A program made the translations under genes and the position numbers. Shown piece after piece: positions 44,991 through 55,513 of a stretch of DNA of 64,000 bases. Position 1 is the first letter of the stretch. Every line of letters starts with the position of its first letter. The notes below the pieces were generated by a model. It made no database searches, was not told the origin of the DNA, and saw only the letters and a program-made list of their open reading frames with translations. Origin of the DNA: Metellina segmentata (lineage: Eukaryota; Arthropoda; Arachnida; Araneae; Tetragnathidae); the NCBI GenBank assembly GCA_947359465.1, contig OX375873.1, forward strand, positions 93,269,978-93,333,977, given 5' to 3'.

Positions 44991-46925
44991 TTAGTTATTG
45001 AACCACGACTTCATATGGTCAGCTGCTGTAGACGTCAAGTTCGGTCCTTCATGGTTTCCAACTTTCTCAACGTCATAGCGATCATGGGGTTTCACTTTCT
45101 TCACTCGATATGGTCCTAAGAATTTCGGTCGTAATTTCATTCCGACACCAAATTGAGTCCGCTGAATAGCAATAAGATCGCCCTCTTTGTATTGATGAGG
45201 TTTCTTCCTCTTCTTATCATACGTTCTTTTATTCTCTTCCTGAATTTTTAGGATATTCTCTTTGGCATCGTCTCTTAATTTCTTCCTCTTCTCTAGAAAA
45301 ACTTCTGTATATTCTTCTTCTAAAAGCTGGACTATCTTGAGATCTTCTTTGTTTCGCATTTTCACACCTGTCAAAAGTTCGAAGGGTGTCCATCTTGTGC
45401 TTCTGGAGGTTGTACTATTGAGTATTCTTTGTACGGCGTCAACGTGTTTGAACCATTTGATCGGTTCTTCAATTGAAAGTTTGTATAACACTGGAATCAG
45501 GGTTTTGTGCATTCTTTCTACTTGTCCATTGCCTCTTGGGATTCCTGTTGTGATTTTTAGGTGTTCAATCCCGTTTTCGCAACAAAAATCTGTAAATTCT
45601 TTAGATGTAAAAGCGGATCCTCTATCAGAGATTATCCTCGCAGGATTTCCAAAACTATTTTGTTGTTGTTTGAGTTTATTTATTGCGTCACCTGATGTCG
45701 TAGATTTGGTAGGATATAACCAAGTGAATTTTGTGAATGCGTCTACTACCGTGAAGATATACTGATAGTTCTTAGATGTTGAAGGTAACGGACCTATGAA
45801 ATCAATGTGATAAGTGTATAATGGGACGTCCTCTTTAGGAATTGGATTTAGAAATTTGTTATCCTCTGCTATGGTTCTTTTTGTCTCCAACTTAGTGTTT
45901 GGTTCCAGACGATTAGTTACTTCGAGATGAGTTCCGGTTTGAATTTTAGTTGAATCTGAAGTGTTCGCTAAATTAACAATTCTTGCGTAATTCACTCGAA
46001 AATTATCGCGTCTGCTCAAAACATGAATTCCGCTCTCTGATAAAGTAAGATTTAACTTATTTATGCAATCGAACCCAAGAACAATATGATCAGGTAAATT
46101 TTTTAAAACATAAACATCAGTAACAATAATGCATTCATCAATAATAATTTCTGTAGAAAAGAAACCTAGAGGAGAAATGTGTTCTCCTCCTATACCCATT
46201 AAAGTCACATTATCAAAACTCAATTTTGGGGATCCAATTTCAACATAAAATTCATATTTTATCATTGACACATCACTTCCTGTGTCGATTAGCGCATTAG
46301 ATCTTTTCCCGCACATTTCAACATATTTTCTAAGCTTAGTACGAGAATTAAAAGGGCTATTAATTAAAGTTCTATTTACATCTCTTTTGGGACACACGTC
46401 GGCCTTGTGCCCATAATTTTTACATTTAAAGCATCTCACACCCTCAGTTTTCTTTTCACAATTTATCGACCTATGTCCATATTCATTGCAGTTGTAACAT
46501 TTTATATGATTGGTGTTAATTTGTTCAGGGCGCACGAAAGATCGAGGCTTTAATTTGTCAAAATCCCTATTGAAACGCTTCTTATATTTATCATCTGATG
46601 TTTTCGAATCTCTATTGGGTTTTAAATGACATCGAGCCGCTTCATATTCGTCTAATTTATTGACGAGTTGGTCTATTTTCGTTATTTTCGGTAGCTCGTC
46701 TATAAAATGGTCTCGAACGTCATTGGGTATTTTTCGTTTTAGTTGATCGGTAATCATGAGTTCTTTAAGGTCTTGGTAATTTGATACTTCCAACCCACTC
46801 GTCCATTCTTCAAAGAAATTTTTCAGATCATGAGCAAAGTCATTCCAAGTATAAGACGCTTCTTTTCTATGCGAAAGGAAATTTTGCCTAAATTGTTCCG
46901 GATTTAATTTAAAACGTTTCAACAA
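44991..46925 (-). CDS. Gag C-terminus, protease and integrase fusion
   Basis: About 644 residues, uninterrupted. Residues 1-130: Gag capsid C-terminal part (FKLNPEQFRQNF, LDEYEAARCHLKP). Two CCHC zinc knuckles at 143-156 and 165-178. Aspartic protease: ALIDTGSDVSMI with catalytic DTGS at 214-217, closing with IVLGFDCINKL (281-291). Then, after a linker of about 80 residues with no RT or RNase H motif (no YxDD), the integrase core: Asp 375 (YHIDFIG), Asp 434 (ISDRGSAF), Glu 470 (NGQVERMH), 35 residues between the last two. C-terminal domain with GPY/F motif (FLGPYRVKK, 603-611). The integrase HHCC finger is also missing. The upstream frame is offset by one base; this frame has no ATG at its start, so translation presumably came from the upstream frame. 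Confidence 0.9.
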   Translation of the reverse strand: MLKRFKLNPEQFRQNFLSHRKEASYTWNDFAHDLKNFFEEWTSGLEVSNYQDLKELMITDQLKRKIPNDVRDHFIDELPKITKIDQLVNKLDEYEAARCHLKPNRDSKTSDDKYKKRFNRDFDKLKPRSFVRPEQINTNHIKCYNCNEYGHRSINCEKKTEGVRCFKCKNYGHKADVCPKRDVNRTLINSPFNSRTKLRKYVEMCGKRSNALIDTGSDVSMIKYEFYVEIGSPKLSFDNVTLMGIGGEHISPLGFFSTEIIIDECIIVTDVYVLKNLPDHIVLGFDCINKLNLTLSESGIHVLSRRDNFRVNYARIVNLANTSDSTKIQTGTHLEVTNRLEPNTKLETKRTIAEDNKFLNPIPKEDVPLYTYHIDFIGPLPSTSKNYQYIFTVVDAFTKFTWLYPTKSTTSGDAINKLKQQQNSFGNPARIISDRGSAFTSKEFTDFCCENGIEHLKITTGIPRGNGQVERMHKTLIPVLYKLSIEEPIKWFKHVDAVQRILNSTTSRSTRWTPFELLTGVKMRNKEDLKIVQLLEEEYTEVFLEKRKKLRDDAKENILKIQEENKRTYDKKRKKPHQYKEGDLIAIQRTQFGVGMKLRPKFLGPYRVKKVKPHDRYDVEKVGNHEGPNLTSTAADHMKSWFNN

Positions 46926-47446
46926 TAATCTCTCTTGACATTTTCATAGTCATTAGCCTTTTCGTCAGGCTCACGCGTGATAAGATTAGCCAAATCCAAT
47001 GGGAGTAAACCCAACAAATGTGTAACCCATTCCGTTTTTGGTATTTCGATACGACTAATCTGTCTTTCAAATAAAGTTAAATAACACCTAATATCCTTAT
47101 TCGTCTCGTAACGGTTAATCAATTTCAATAAATCGTTATTGTATAGGCTGGTAGTTTTACCATAACTGTTGCCTTGTCTGTTAGCAGTTTCGATTTCGAG
47201 TTTCCTTAATTCGAATTCGCGTTTTTCGGCTTCAATTTTCTCTGCGCGTTTTTCGGCTTCAATTTTCTCTTCGCGTTCAGTTCTAATAACACTCAACAGA
47301 TTTTTTGTTATCTCCTCGTCATAATTTTCAGAATCTATTATAAGTTTCGAGCACTGCGCTACTTTGGGATTCGCTGGCACTATTAGGCCTAATTCGTCAA
47401 TCAATGTTAGCAAATCTGCTTTTCGGGCCTTAGTTAAATATGCCAT
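46919..47446 (-). CDS. Gag N-terminus
   Basis: 175 residues from ATG 47446 (MAYLTKARKADLLTLIDELG) to TGA at 46919. N-terminal helical segment, then a charged coiled coil (about 75-110) containing a near-duplicated EKIEAEKRAEKIEAEKR, then the capsid start (YETNKDIRCYLTLFERQ, WVTHLLGLLP). It ends at ENVKRDYC where Gag should continue as ENVKRLLLKRFKL in the next frame. Sequence AAGAGAGATT suggests a two-base GA expansion that broke a single Gag frame; a programmed -1 shift is the alternative, but no slippery heptamer is evident. Confidence 0.85.
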   Translation of the reverse strand: MAYLTKARKADLLTLIDELGLIVPANPKVAQCSKLIIDSENYDEEITKNLLSVIRTEREEKIEAEKRAEKIEAEKREFELRKLEIETANRQGNSYGKTTSLYNNDLLKLINRYETNKDIRCYLTLFERQISRIEIPKTEWVTHLLGLLPLDLANLITREPDEKANDYENVKRDYC

Positions 47447-47768
47447 GTCATCAATTAAAACAAAATTCTGTACTCACAGTTTCGAAAGTTCCTTCTATCC
47501 GTCTTTTCCGTCAACTCGTCTTTTTCGTCTACGCGTTTTTTCGTCTACGCGTTTTCTTTTTTGTCGTTTCAGTCTATCATCAGCACCACGTCAGGAGAAG
47601 TCATGAAACTGTTCTTGCAGATGATTAAAACACAAGTCCAGGTTTGCATAGGGAGTCAAAACATTCCGCCGGCCGGTTCAATCGTCACTGCTTTCGGGGT
47701 CTGCTAATCCGTCGTTCAAGCCCTCGTACGAAGGAGGAGAATCGTCGCGGTCGTCAACGGTTTTTCAC

Positions 47769-47786
47769 ATCCCGGCCGAGCCCTCA
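47769..47786 (-). other. Primer binding site, tRNA-Pro-like
   Basis: TGAGGGCTCGGCCGGGAT on the coding strand, five bases after the 5' LTR. It agrees at 16 of 18 positions with the tRNA-Pro primer site used by many gammaretroviruses (TGGGGGCTCGTCCGGGAT). Position is right for a primer site; the actual tRNA is inferred. Confidence 0.65.
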
Positions 47787-47791
47787 TTTTT

Positions 47792-48065
47792 TGTAAGATT
47801 CGTGTTGTTCTGTTTGGTAAGGTCTATATTAAAGACTTCGAATCTTACAGCACATTGACATTTAATGAATAAATATATACAATTATTATGTACAGTTGAG
47901 TTATATTTCAATAAAGTTCCGTCATTATCGGCAGCAGTCGTCTCTGCTCGGAAAAAATACGTCAGCTCTCAATGGCGTCCAGGGGAAAAAGTGTCTGTTC
48001 TATTAATTTTCTCGTAACTGAATACCAGAATGTGAATGGCTCGTGACAGTCTTGCCTTGCATTCC

Positions 48066-48069
<4 letters not shown>
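47792..48069 (-). repeat. 5' LTR
   Basis: 278 bp, no difference from the 3' LTR noticed on direct comparison. Adjoins the (TA)n tract at 48070, which supplies the TATA target duplication. Confidence 0.95.

Positions 48070-48124
<55 letters not shown>
48070..48124. repeat. (TA)n microsatellite, right part of insertion tract
   Basis: About 27 TA units directly after the 5' LTR; the counterpart of the run at 41545-41594. Confidence 0.95.
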
Positions 48125-48127
<3 letters not shown>

Positions 48128-49395
48128 GAAGAAAATGGTGAAATCGTCAATGTATGTCACTTTGTCCCATTATTAATCACGTCATGATTAGATGATGAAC
48201 CAATAAATAGGCGGATTCTATCGCTCCATAGGCCAATAAGGTTACGAATGTTCGTTGTTTCCACCCGTCAGAGGAATGAGTCTAAATGTCATGTTACAAC
48301 TTAGGTTTAGAATTATGATCATGGTCACATTATAAGGTTAACTCTGCTTACTCCATTTTATATTTTCTTTATGGTTACATAACGAATATAAGCGTTTAAA
48401 TTTCTTAGATAGTTTAATTTTTTTGCAATCATCGGCCATTTTAATTTTATCATGGAACTTCAAGGAGAATTTGTAAGCAATTAAGCTTTACCATGGTGTA
48501 CTACGGGAAATTGTTTACGTACACCTCACATTCTTACTGTTCATTCTATGCCATTTATAGAGAGAATGCAATAGAATAATGTACGAATATTTCATACAAG
48601 TTCAGATTGGATTAAAATCGTAATAAAAAAATGATACACCATATTTTGCCAGGCATTTACAGTTTTGACACATATTTTTTATATTTCGCTAAATTTCATA
48701 TTTTGTTTCACAAAATGATGAAATACGTAAAATAAACTAGATAAAAAAATTTGAGCTACGGCTATAATCACTTCCTATGAAGAAGTCGAGCATTTTTAAA
48801 TCAGGATCATGAAATATCACTAACATTACACATTATTTATACGTAGAAATAGGCTAGAAACTTTCATGAACAATATCAAGCTTTCTAATAAATAACAACA
48901 CGAGACGCCAGTAAAAAAGTGTCTAAAATTTGTTATGTCAGAAAAAAAATAAGTTTGTCAGAACGATATATTAGTTCCTTCATATTCCAGCGCTGCACAT
49001 TTAAAGAAAAAATATCTTAAGATGAACGATATTTTTTTTGTTTCGCTTCCCTCATTTTTTTCACCACTGACTCGAAAAATCTGACCCGACATTATATCAC
49101 GGCGGTTCTTTTGAAATCAGTTACCGAAATAGCGAGATATAATGTTTTGCCAGCCCAGAAGATAGCAAAGAAAATACTGTCTTGATGCGTTTTTTTTGCT
49201 CACCAACTTATTTTTTACGCTCATCGCCTGCTACTTTTGGCGTTTCCATCATCGTTTTTTGGTTATTATTTTTATCAATCTTACTGTACAATAAAAGAAA
49301 AGATAGGTCATTGTAGGGAGATAGCAATAACAATAAATACACTAAAATTCTTGTTTCCTCAATTCTTTTTATTTGAGTATTTTAAGTAAATGAAG
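48125..49395. other. Intergenic; start matches the repeat at 25725
   Basis: The first 50 bases (GGCGAAGAAAATGGTGAAAT...) resemble the right half of the 25571-25790 repeat. The rest is AT-rich with nothing recognised. Confidence 0.4.
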
Positions 49396-49703
49396 GGCCG
49401 TACTAGCCCAGTTGAAAGAGCAACGAATTAGTAATGGGAGGGTTGCTAGTTCGAAACTCGGTCCAGCCAAATACCGTCGTGTATGAGGCGGCTTGTGCAC
49501 GTTAAATATCTTATTGCCTGAAATGTTCTCACGTTGGCGTGATGTGGAAGTTTGGAGAGTGGGATGTCAGCTCAGGTGTTGTCATCTTCATCTGACGGTG
49601 GTTTAAAATTACGAGGCGTTGTCATTGGATCTTTGAACTCGGGATTGATCTCGAACAGTCGCCAATAGCCTATAGTGTTCCTCCAGTGTGATGTTAATTA
49701 AAT
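49396..49703 (+). repeat. SINE, copy 7, with A and B boxes
   Basis: A-box-like TAGCCCAGTTGAAAGAG (49404-49420); B-box-like AGTTCGAAACT (49448-49458); body GGCTTGTGCACGTTAAAT, CTCACGTTGGCGTGATGTGG, TGGAGAGTGGGATGTCAGCT, AAAATTACGAGGCGTTGTC, TTGATCTCGAACAGTCGCC; tail GATGTTAATTAAAT. The most complete copy. Confidence 0.85.
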
Positions 49704-49738
49704 ACCCAACTACCTTTAAATATATTAGTGGTTGGGTG

Positions 49739-50145
49739 TTGAAACGTTGGCCAAGCTGAGCCAAACACAAGACATCATCAATTAAATGGACATACACATA
49801 AGGACGTAGTGATAATGATTCATGCCATTAATTTTATATCCTGCTTTCATTTTCATATTGTGGTTATATTCATTGCATGTAAAGGAACACCTTTTGGTGT
49901 TAATATATGTTATTTCAATTTATTAAAGTCGTCCAAAGTGGGGCATCGGATTTGTTCACTGTCCTAGCAACATCCAAGTTGCAGGAGGTGCAGTTTCGTT
50001 TCTTGTACCAAGTTCTAACTTTATATTAGTCCTCTGTATCATTGAAACTTTCTGTTTGTGTTCATTCTTCATATTACTTGATGTTTTCTGTCTTGTATTT
50101 GGCTCTTATATGACCCTTGCGTCATAAAACCTAACTAAACCAACC
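49739..50145. repeat. Short dispersed repeat, two pieces in opposite orientation
   Basis: 49739-49780 (plus): GTTGGCCAAGCTGAGCCAAA and CACAAGACATCATC. 50071-50145 (minus): GGTTTTATGACGCAAGGGTC, ATATAAGAGCCAAATACAAG. Both belong to the family also seen at 33933, 54259 and 63116. The DNA between them shows nothing else. Confidence 0.45.
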
Positions 50146-51920
50146 AATTTATTAAAAGTAACTTTGCTTATAAACTATACATGCATACACAATAATCAGA
50201 TCCGCAAGTCCTTTTATCTTAATGTCTATTTTGATTATTGAAATCTATTAAAATAAGAACGTAAGATGAAGTAAGCTAATATGTAAATACATAAATGAAA
50301 ATATAATTCTGAAATGTTTTAGAAAGTGTTTATTATAATATAATTTATATTAAAACTACATGTAAACTATATGTTGTTCAGAGTATGAACATGGTAAATT
50401 TTTACAAAGATATTTTCACAGCAAAATCACTGAGATATTGAATATTGACCAAGTAAAAACTGTACTATACCTTTAATTATTATATGTTCTTTCAGTAGTA
50501 ATTACTTTTTATTTTAAGGTACGAAATACGTTTTGAGCCTACCTGTAAGATTAAATTGTTTTTGATTTTACAGTCTAAGAACATTAAAATGTATAGAAAT
50601 TAACAAATTTCAAGTGATGAGTCTAAGGAATTTACTTTTTATATTGCATCACATTCATAAGAATTTGAAATGTATTAACGCTTGACATCATCACGAGATT
50701 ATGAGTGTAGCGCTTTAGCTTTTCCTGATCAAACCACATGAATACATATGTCTTGGTAAAAATGTCCATTTTTCAAGTACTATTTATTAACTTTATTTAT
50801 TTTTTAATTTTTAATACAACTAACAAAATATTTTCCAATGGTTTGATTCTTTCATAACGTATTGACAGGACAGCATCGGCCTTTTTTCTGTCATAACTTT
50901 CATTACTAGAAGATTAAAATTTGTGGAGATAAATCAAATCACGAATTTGGACAATGAACATTTAACAACCAAATTTAAAAAAATAACGATACATTGATTG
51001 AAAAAATTCTAGGAAAGGTTCTATTGGTAAAGACAATCAAAACTGGGTATAAGTATTGCATAAAAAACCAGGGGTCATCGTGGTTCAGCGTGTATGTCCA
51101 TTGCGCTAGCAATTCTCGATTTGTATTCTGCTCAGGTTCGATTCATGTCTGGTGCATTACTTTGGGAATGTATTTCTCTTTTCTGTGTCAGTAAAATAAT
51201 TCATACTTGTGTATATCTATTACTTGATATTGATATTGTATGTCTGGTTTATGGAACACAATGTCTAAATAGCTCTTGTTCCACATAAACAAGAAAAACA
51301 GTAGGTTGCCGAACAAATATATGCAAAAGAACCCATTAGAGGTATAATAATTACGAATAACATTCTCTATAACATCATTCGAAATCTTATAAACTATTAT
51401 ACTAAATATCATTAGAAATTTGCGTTTGTTTGTCATGGTGAGCAATGTAACTGATATATAGCACCATGGCTATATCACCACAATTAAAAAAAATTAAATT
51501 CAAATTTCATATTTAGAGGGAGATAAACTGATGCTTCGCATGCTGCAAAACTGTTGATTTTAGCAGAGATCAGTTATAACAGAACGCAAAAGCATTGTTA
51601 TTTCTTACAGTATATTTATAGAGTAAAATAATATATTCATTCTTCATATGGTGGTATTGGGCAACAAGGTTGCGATATTTCTCATATTAAAAATGCAAAT
51701 AGGATTGTGTGCAGTATTTCGAGAAATAATCTGTCACCATTTCATTAAAGCAAAATATATAACTTACTAAGCTGAAGACTATATCTCTTGTTAACATGTA
51801 ATATTTGAAAGATTAGTTAAACGCTCATGCATTTGAATTGAGTGAAAATCTACAAATATAAGAGATGTCATCCTACAGATCTTTAACTAAATAACCATTA
51901 AAATATTTTCTTAAAAATAA
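50146..51920. other. Intergenic, AT-rich, nothing recognised
   Basis: No gene, repeat or transposon end identified. Confidence 0.45.
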
Positions 51921-52210
51921 TTAACACTTCTGGTGGTTATATGGACAAGAACGAATTTACCAGATCTTGATGGGTGAGTTATCTAGTCATTATCAAAATT
52001 TACCAGATGTTGATGGACGATATATCTCGTCATTAGCAAAACTTCCAGACTTTTGAAGTGGACGAGATATCTTGCAATTAGAAAAAAGAGACCAGACCTT
52101 GATGTCATACAAAAATCTGCAATATTTTTATAACGAGATATCTCGACATTAACAAAATTGGTTAAACCTCCATGGACGAGATATCTCGTCAAAACCAATT
52201 AGAGGAATAA
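51921..52210. repeat. TTAA palindromic repeat, copy 10
   Basis: TTAACACTTCTGGTGGTTAT at 51921; four modules including GACGATATATCTCGTC, GGACGAGATATCTTGC, ACGAGATATCTCGAC and GGACGAGATATCTCGTC; right end AAAACCAATTAGAGGAATAA. Confidence 0.85.
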
Positions 52211-52765
52211 ATCTTACATTATCGAATGTTGCTTTTATTCCAAACACGTTTGGAACGGCAGTTTCAAGTTGAATAACGCGAGATCTTTCAAAACGAACAC
52301 AAATACACAAACGCTCTTTTCAAGAAGAGTCAAAGTCAAGGACAATGTACTTAAACTCTTCATTCATAAATCAAATAGCTGTCACAAGTTATTATGTCCA
52401 CTTCCGAGACGTAATAAATGCGTGTCACAAGGCATTTTTCTGCCTTATCGCTCCTGACGTGTGTCAAGAGGCATTTTCTTGCCGAAGAGAGAAAGTGCGT
52501 GATTGTCACCGCAACTACTGTTTCATTGAATCCGAACGCGACTCCATTGTTCACTGCTTTTTTTACTGACGAAAAATAAGTTCCTTAGAAAGAGGATATA
52601 TTTAGAATTGACATTAGTGGATAAACATGTAGTCTTTTTGGACATGAGAGAAACATTGGCAAGTATTATTTAGCTTGCTGGGACCTGTTATTTTTTAATG
52701 AATGAATTGCTTTTTCTGCCCCATTATAGATGTTTTATATTTGAATATTTTTGATTCGAATATCA
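52211..52765. other. Intergenic, nothing recognised
   Basis: Several short overlapping frames, none with a known motif. Confidence 0.4.
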
Positions 52766-52966
52766 ACGCTCCTAGCGGTTGTGTCATCATTTGCAAAACT
52801 GAGCAGACCTTAATGGGTTAGAAATGTCGCAACTAGAAAAAAATCAGTCTCGTCAATAGAGATGCTGATCAGATCTTAATTTCGTCATAATCTAAATGCA
52901 ATACCTTTATAACGAGATATTTTGCCACTGGCAAAACTGATCAGAGCTTGATGCAAAGGCCTAATG
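52766..52966. repeat. TTAA palindromic repeat, copy 11, left part
   Basis: Decayed left end GCTCCTAGCGGTTGTGTC, then TTGCAAAACTGAGCAGACCT and AACGAGATATTTTGCC modules, cut by the next element. Confidence 0.65.
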
Positions 52967-54149
52967 CACAGTACCCTAAAAATGACAAAATATTGAAAAA
53001 AAATTTTGTATTTTTCGATGGCCCGTACAGTTGGGAAACTTGGTTCAAAATTCTACATCTGATAACCAATTAGTTTTAAAGATATTTGAAGTTTTCTGAG
53101 TGTTGTTAGTGTCAAAATTTGACAGCATAGGGATGGGGTAGGGTTGTGGTTAAATTCGTTTTAGTTTTGATGCATTTTTACATTCTTACAATTAATAAAA
53201 CATATTTTTGATTAAAATCAGTTACTTAGGTGAGATGGCTATTAACTTCAACTTTCTCTATTGAAATCGTATCTGTTAGTTATGTTCTGCGTTCTCTTCT
53301 GATTCTCAATACTAGCTAACCAATATTGATGAAAAGGTATTTTTAAAGACCTATATTTGGTTTCGATTGTTATATATAATGTATTATAATCAAAATTTGG
53401 TCAATATTTGGTATGAAAATATTAATTTAGGATGAAGATAAATAATTTGTCGTTGCCGTAACAAATGCTATTCATCATATAAAAACATAATATTTAGAAT
53501 TAAAAAAATATATTCAATCACATTGAGTTAAATTAGTGTTTTAGTGCATTTTATAAGTTGGTAAATATCATATTAAAATTAGTTCTCTACAAGCATTATT
53601 AGTTTATGTTTTATGACTTCAAAAAATAAAAATACATTTTTCTCAGACTTTTATTTTTGTGGATGCAAGTGTTTTCAATTCCCTAAAGCTTTTTTTTCTG
53701 TACAAGATACAGTCTAGAAAGTTTTTGTAGATACTTTCATATATATGTACTATAAAATCTAATATGGATTTAGGTCTGAGAGTACTAGTAATTTTTTTTA
53801 AATGTCAAAATTAATATTTAAAGAATGTTTATGTTTTTTTCAGGTTTAGCTACAAAAATAATTATTTAAATTCAACAATGAGACTGATGGTCAATTCCTT
53901 GTTACCTTTTGTTCCCAATTATCCAAGTAATATAAATCACTTAAAATAACTAAAAAATATTAAAAATTAAATATTTTATTAAAATTGTAAAAACTTCACA
54001 AATTTCAATTTTTTTAAGTTTTAAAATAATGGTCCTTGTTAAACTGTCTTTTTTTATTGGATTCAAATTAATAATATAAGCTGAAAAAAGTCATTAATTC
54101 TTTTTAATGTTGCTGTCTGTAGAAAAAAAATTTGAAAAAGGGTACTGTG
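52967..54149. mobile_element. 1.18-kb insertion with CACAGTACCCT inverted ends
   Basis: CACAGTACCCT at 52967-52977 and AGGGTACTGTG at 54139-54149 are exact inverted repeats. They split TTAA repeat copy 11. The body is very AT-rich and non-coding (TTTTAAAGAT, AAAAATATTAAAAATTAAAT runs). The target duplication is not clear, and the ends may extend outward imperfectly (CAAAGGCCTAATG against the inverse of TTGCCCAAACA). Superfamily unknown. Confidence 0.6.
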
Positions 54150-54227
54150 TTGCCCAAACACCAACACACACATTCTTGTGCGATCTCGACGCACAAGATA
54201 TCTCGTAGAAACCACTTGGATGATTAA
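54150..54227. repeat. TTAA palindromic repeat, copy 11, right part
   Basis: GATCTCGACGCACAAGATAT and CTCGTAGAAACCACTTGGAT, then TTAA at 54224-54227. Completes the copy begun at 52766. Confidence 0.7.
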
Positions 54228-54761
54228 CAGATTGTTTTTAATTTTAAAATGAACTGTTGTGTTGGCTTTGTTTTATGACGAAAGATGATATTTGGTCAAG
54301 ATGATTAAAGCAACTCCCAGTAAATGAGCATACACTCAAGGAAAACATTATTAATACCTAAATAAACCCAAGGAGAAAGAACTTACACAGCATACAACTC
54401 ACAGGTTGTTGACTCATTAAGAAAACCCTCTAGGCTTTGGAGACTCTCTGAACTGAATTAGTGAAGACAACATGTGTTAACAGTATGGAAAAACTTAATA
54501 ATGCTATTTGATTGCAATTGTTTTGTTGTAAACAAGAATATTCCACTCCACACCAGGTTGATTAAAAGAAAAAAAAATCTCCCAACAAAGAGGTTGTCTG
54601 TGGTTTCACAAATTAATCATATTTGGAGCATAAACCTTTATGAAATTTGAATTTTTTTTTAAATTTTGTTTCCTGTAATATGTTTGCTAATAATTTTTTT
54701 ATTAAAAAACTATTGGGGAATTTTATTCATTGATCCTTTGAATTTCTGTATACAGCTAATA
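54228..54761. other. Intergenic; short dispersed repeat at 54259-54301
   Basis: GGCTTTGTTTTATGACGAAA...GATATTTGGTCAAG belongs to the family seen at 63116. Nothing else recognised. Confidence 0.4.
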
Positions 54762-55307
54762 CAGGACTCGAAATACCCGGGTGCACAGGTGCACTGTACA
54801 CATGAAAATAAAATTGTGCACCTAATTTTTTCCCGCTTTGTGCACGCAGTGCACATAAAGTAAGTTTATAAAAAAAAGAGGGGGGGGTGTTTTATGTTAG
54901 AGCAAAATATTAGTAACGACCTCTCTCGCTCTAAATAAACGTAATTAAAATTCCTAAATACACACTATTCGAAAACAAAATCGCTGGGCCGTAACGGGTT
55001 TATACAGGAGGAAGTTTTACTTGTTCCACTGCCACCAGAACTTTCCGATGATCGAAACATTTTCCAGATGGTTCTGTCGAAGCGACTGTCACGACAGCCG
55101 TGCGCCGGAGAAGTGAGATTTTAGGTGTTTAAATATTTTTATTTACTATCTACTACTAACCTATATAAACATATCTAACTAATAAAGTAGTTTACATTAC
55201 ATTAATACTCTTATATTACGGGTTTTTTTCTACTGTGCACCTAAAATATAACCTGTGCACCTAATAACTTAGGTGCACCTGTATTAAAAGATCTATTTCG
55301 AGGCCTG
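54762..55307. mobile_element. hAT-type MITE with GTGCAC repeats
   Basis: Left end CAGGACTCGAAATA, inverted right end CAGGCCTCGAAATA. The flanks AGCTAATA (54754-54761) and AGCTGTTA (55308-55315) agree at 6 of 8, fitting an aged 8-bp TSD. Both arms carry CAGGTGCAC and TGTGCACCTAA motifs, seven or more GTGCAC sites in total. No coding region. Confidence 0.8.
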
Positions 55308-55513
55308 AGCTGTTATAACCATTCGGTATTGATAAAATGGAAATTTGGAATTTAAAAGTTAATTCGTTCATTTAATATCTGTGCGAGTGTTTTGAAAAAA
55401 AGATTATGGATTGAAATAGAAAGTTATTTTAATAATTACTATTAAGTTTTATTAAAAACTCAAAGGGGGTTCACTGAATTGGCATGTTCTTGGGGAAGAT
55501 AATGCACGTGTTA
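55308..55513. other. Intergenic
   Basis: Nothing recognised. Confidence 0.4.

Larger units (their letters stand above)
44618..48069 (-). mobile_element. Ty3/Gypsy-type LTR retrotransposon lacking RT and RNase H
   Basis: Minus-strand element bounded by two 278-bp direct repeats that look identical by eye, each TG...CA (TGTAGGAATGC...GAATCTTACA on the coding strand). A 4-bp TATA flanks both sides (44614-44617 and 48070-48073). A tRNA-Pro-like primer binding site follows the 5' LTR. Gag, two zinc knuckles, protease and integrase are encoded; reverse transcriptase and RNase H are absent. No clear polypurine tract lies before the 3' LTR. The identical LTRs point to very recent insertion, so its enzyme must have come from elsewhere. 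Confidence 0.93.

Noticed and set aside
45262..45765. Plus-strand frame of 167 codons opposite the integrase
   Set aside because: Shadow of the minus-strand integrase gene; no motif of its own.
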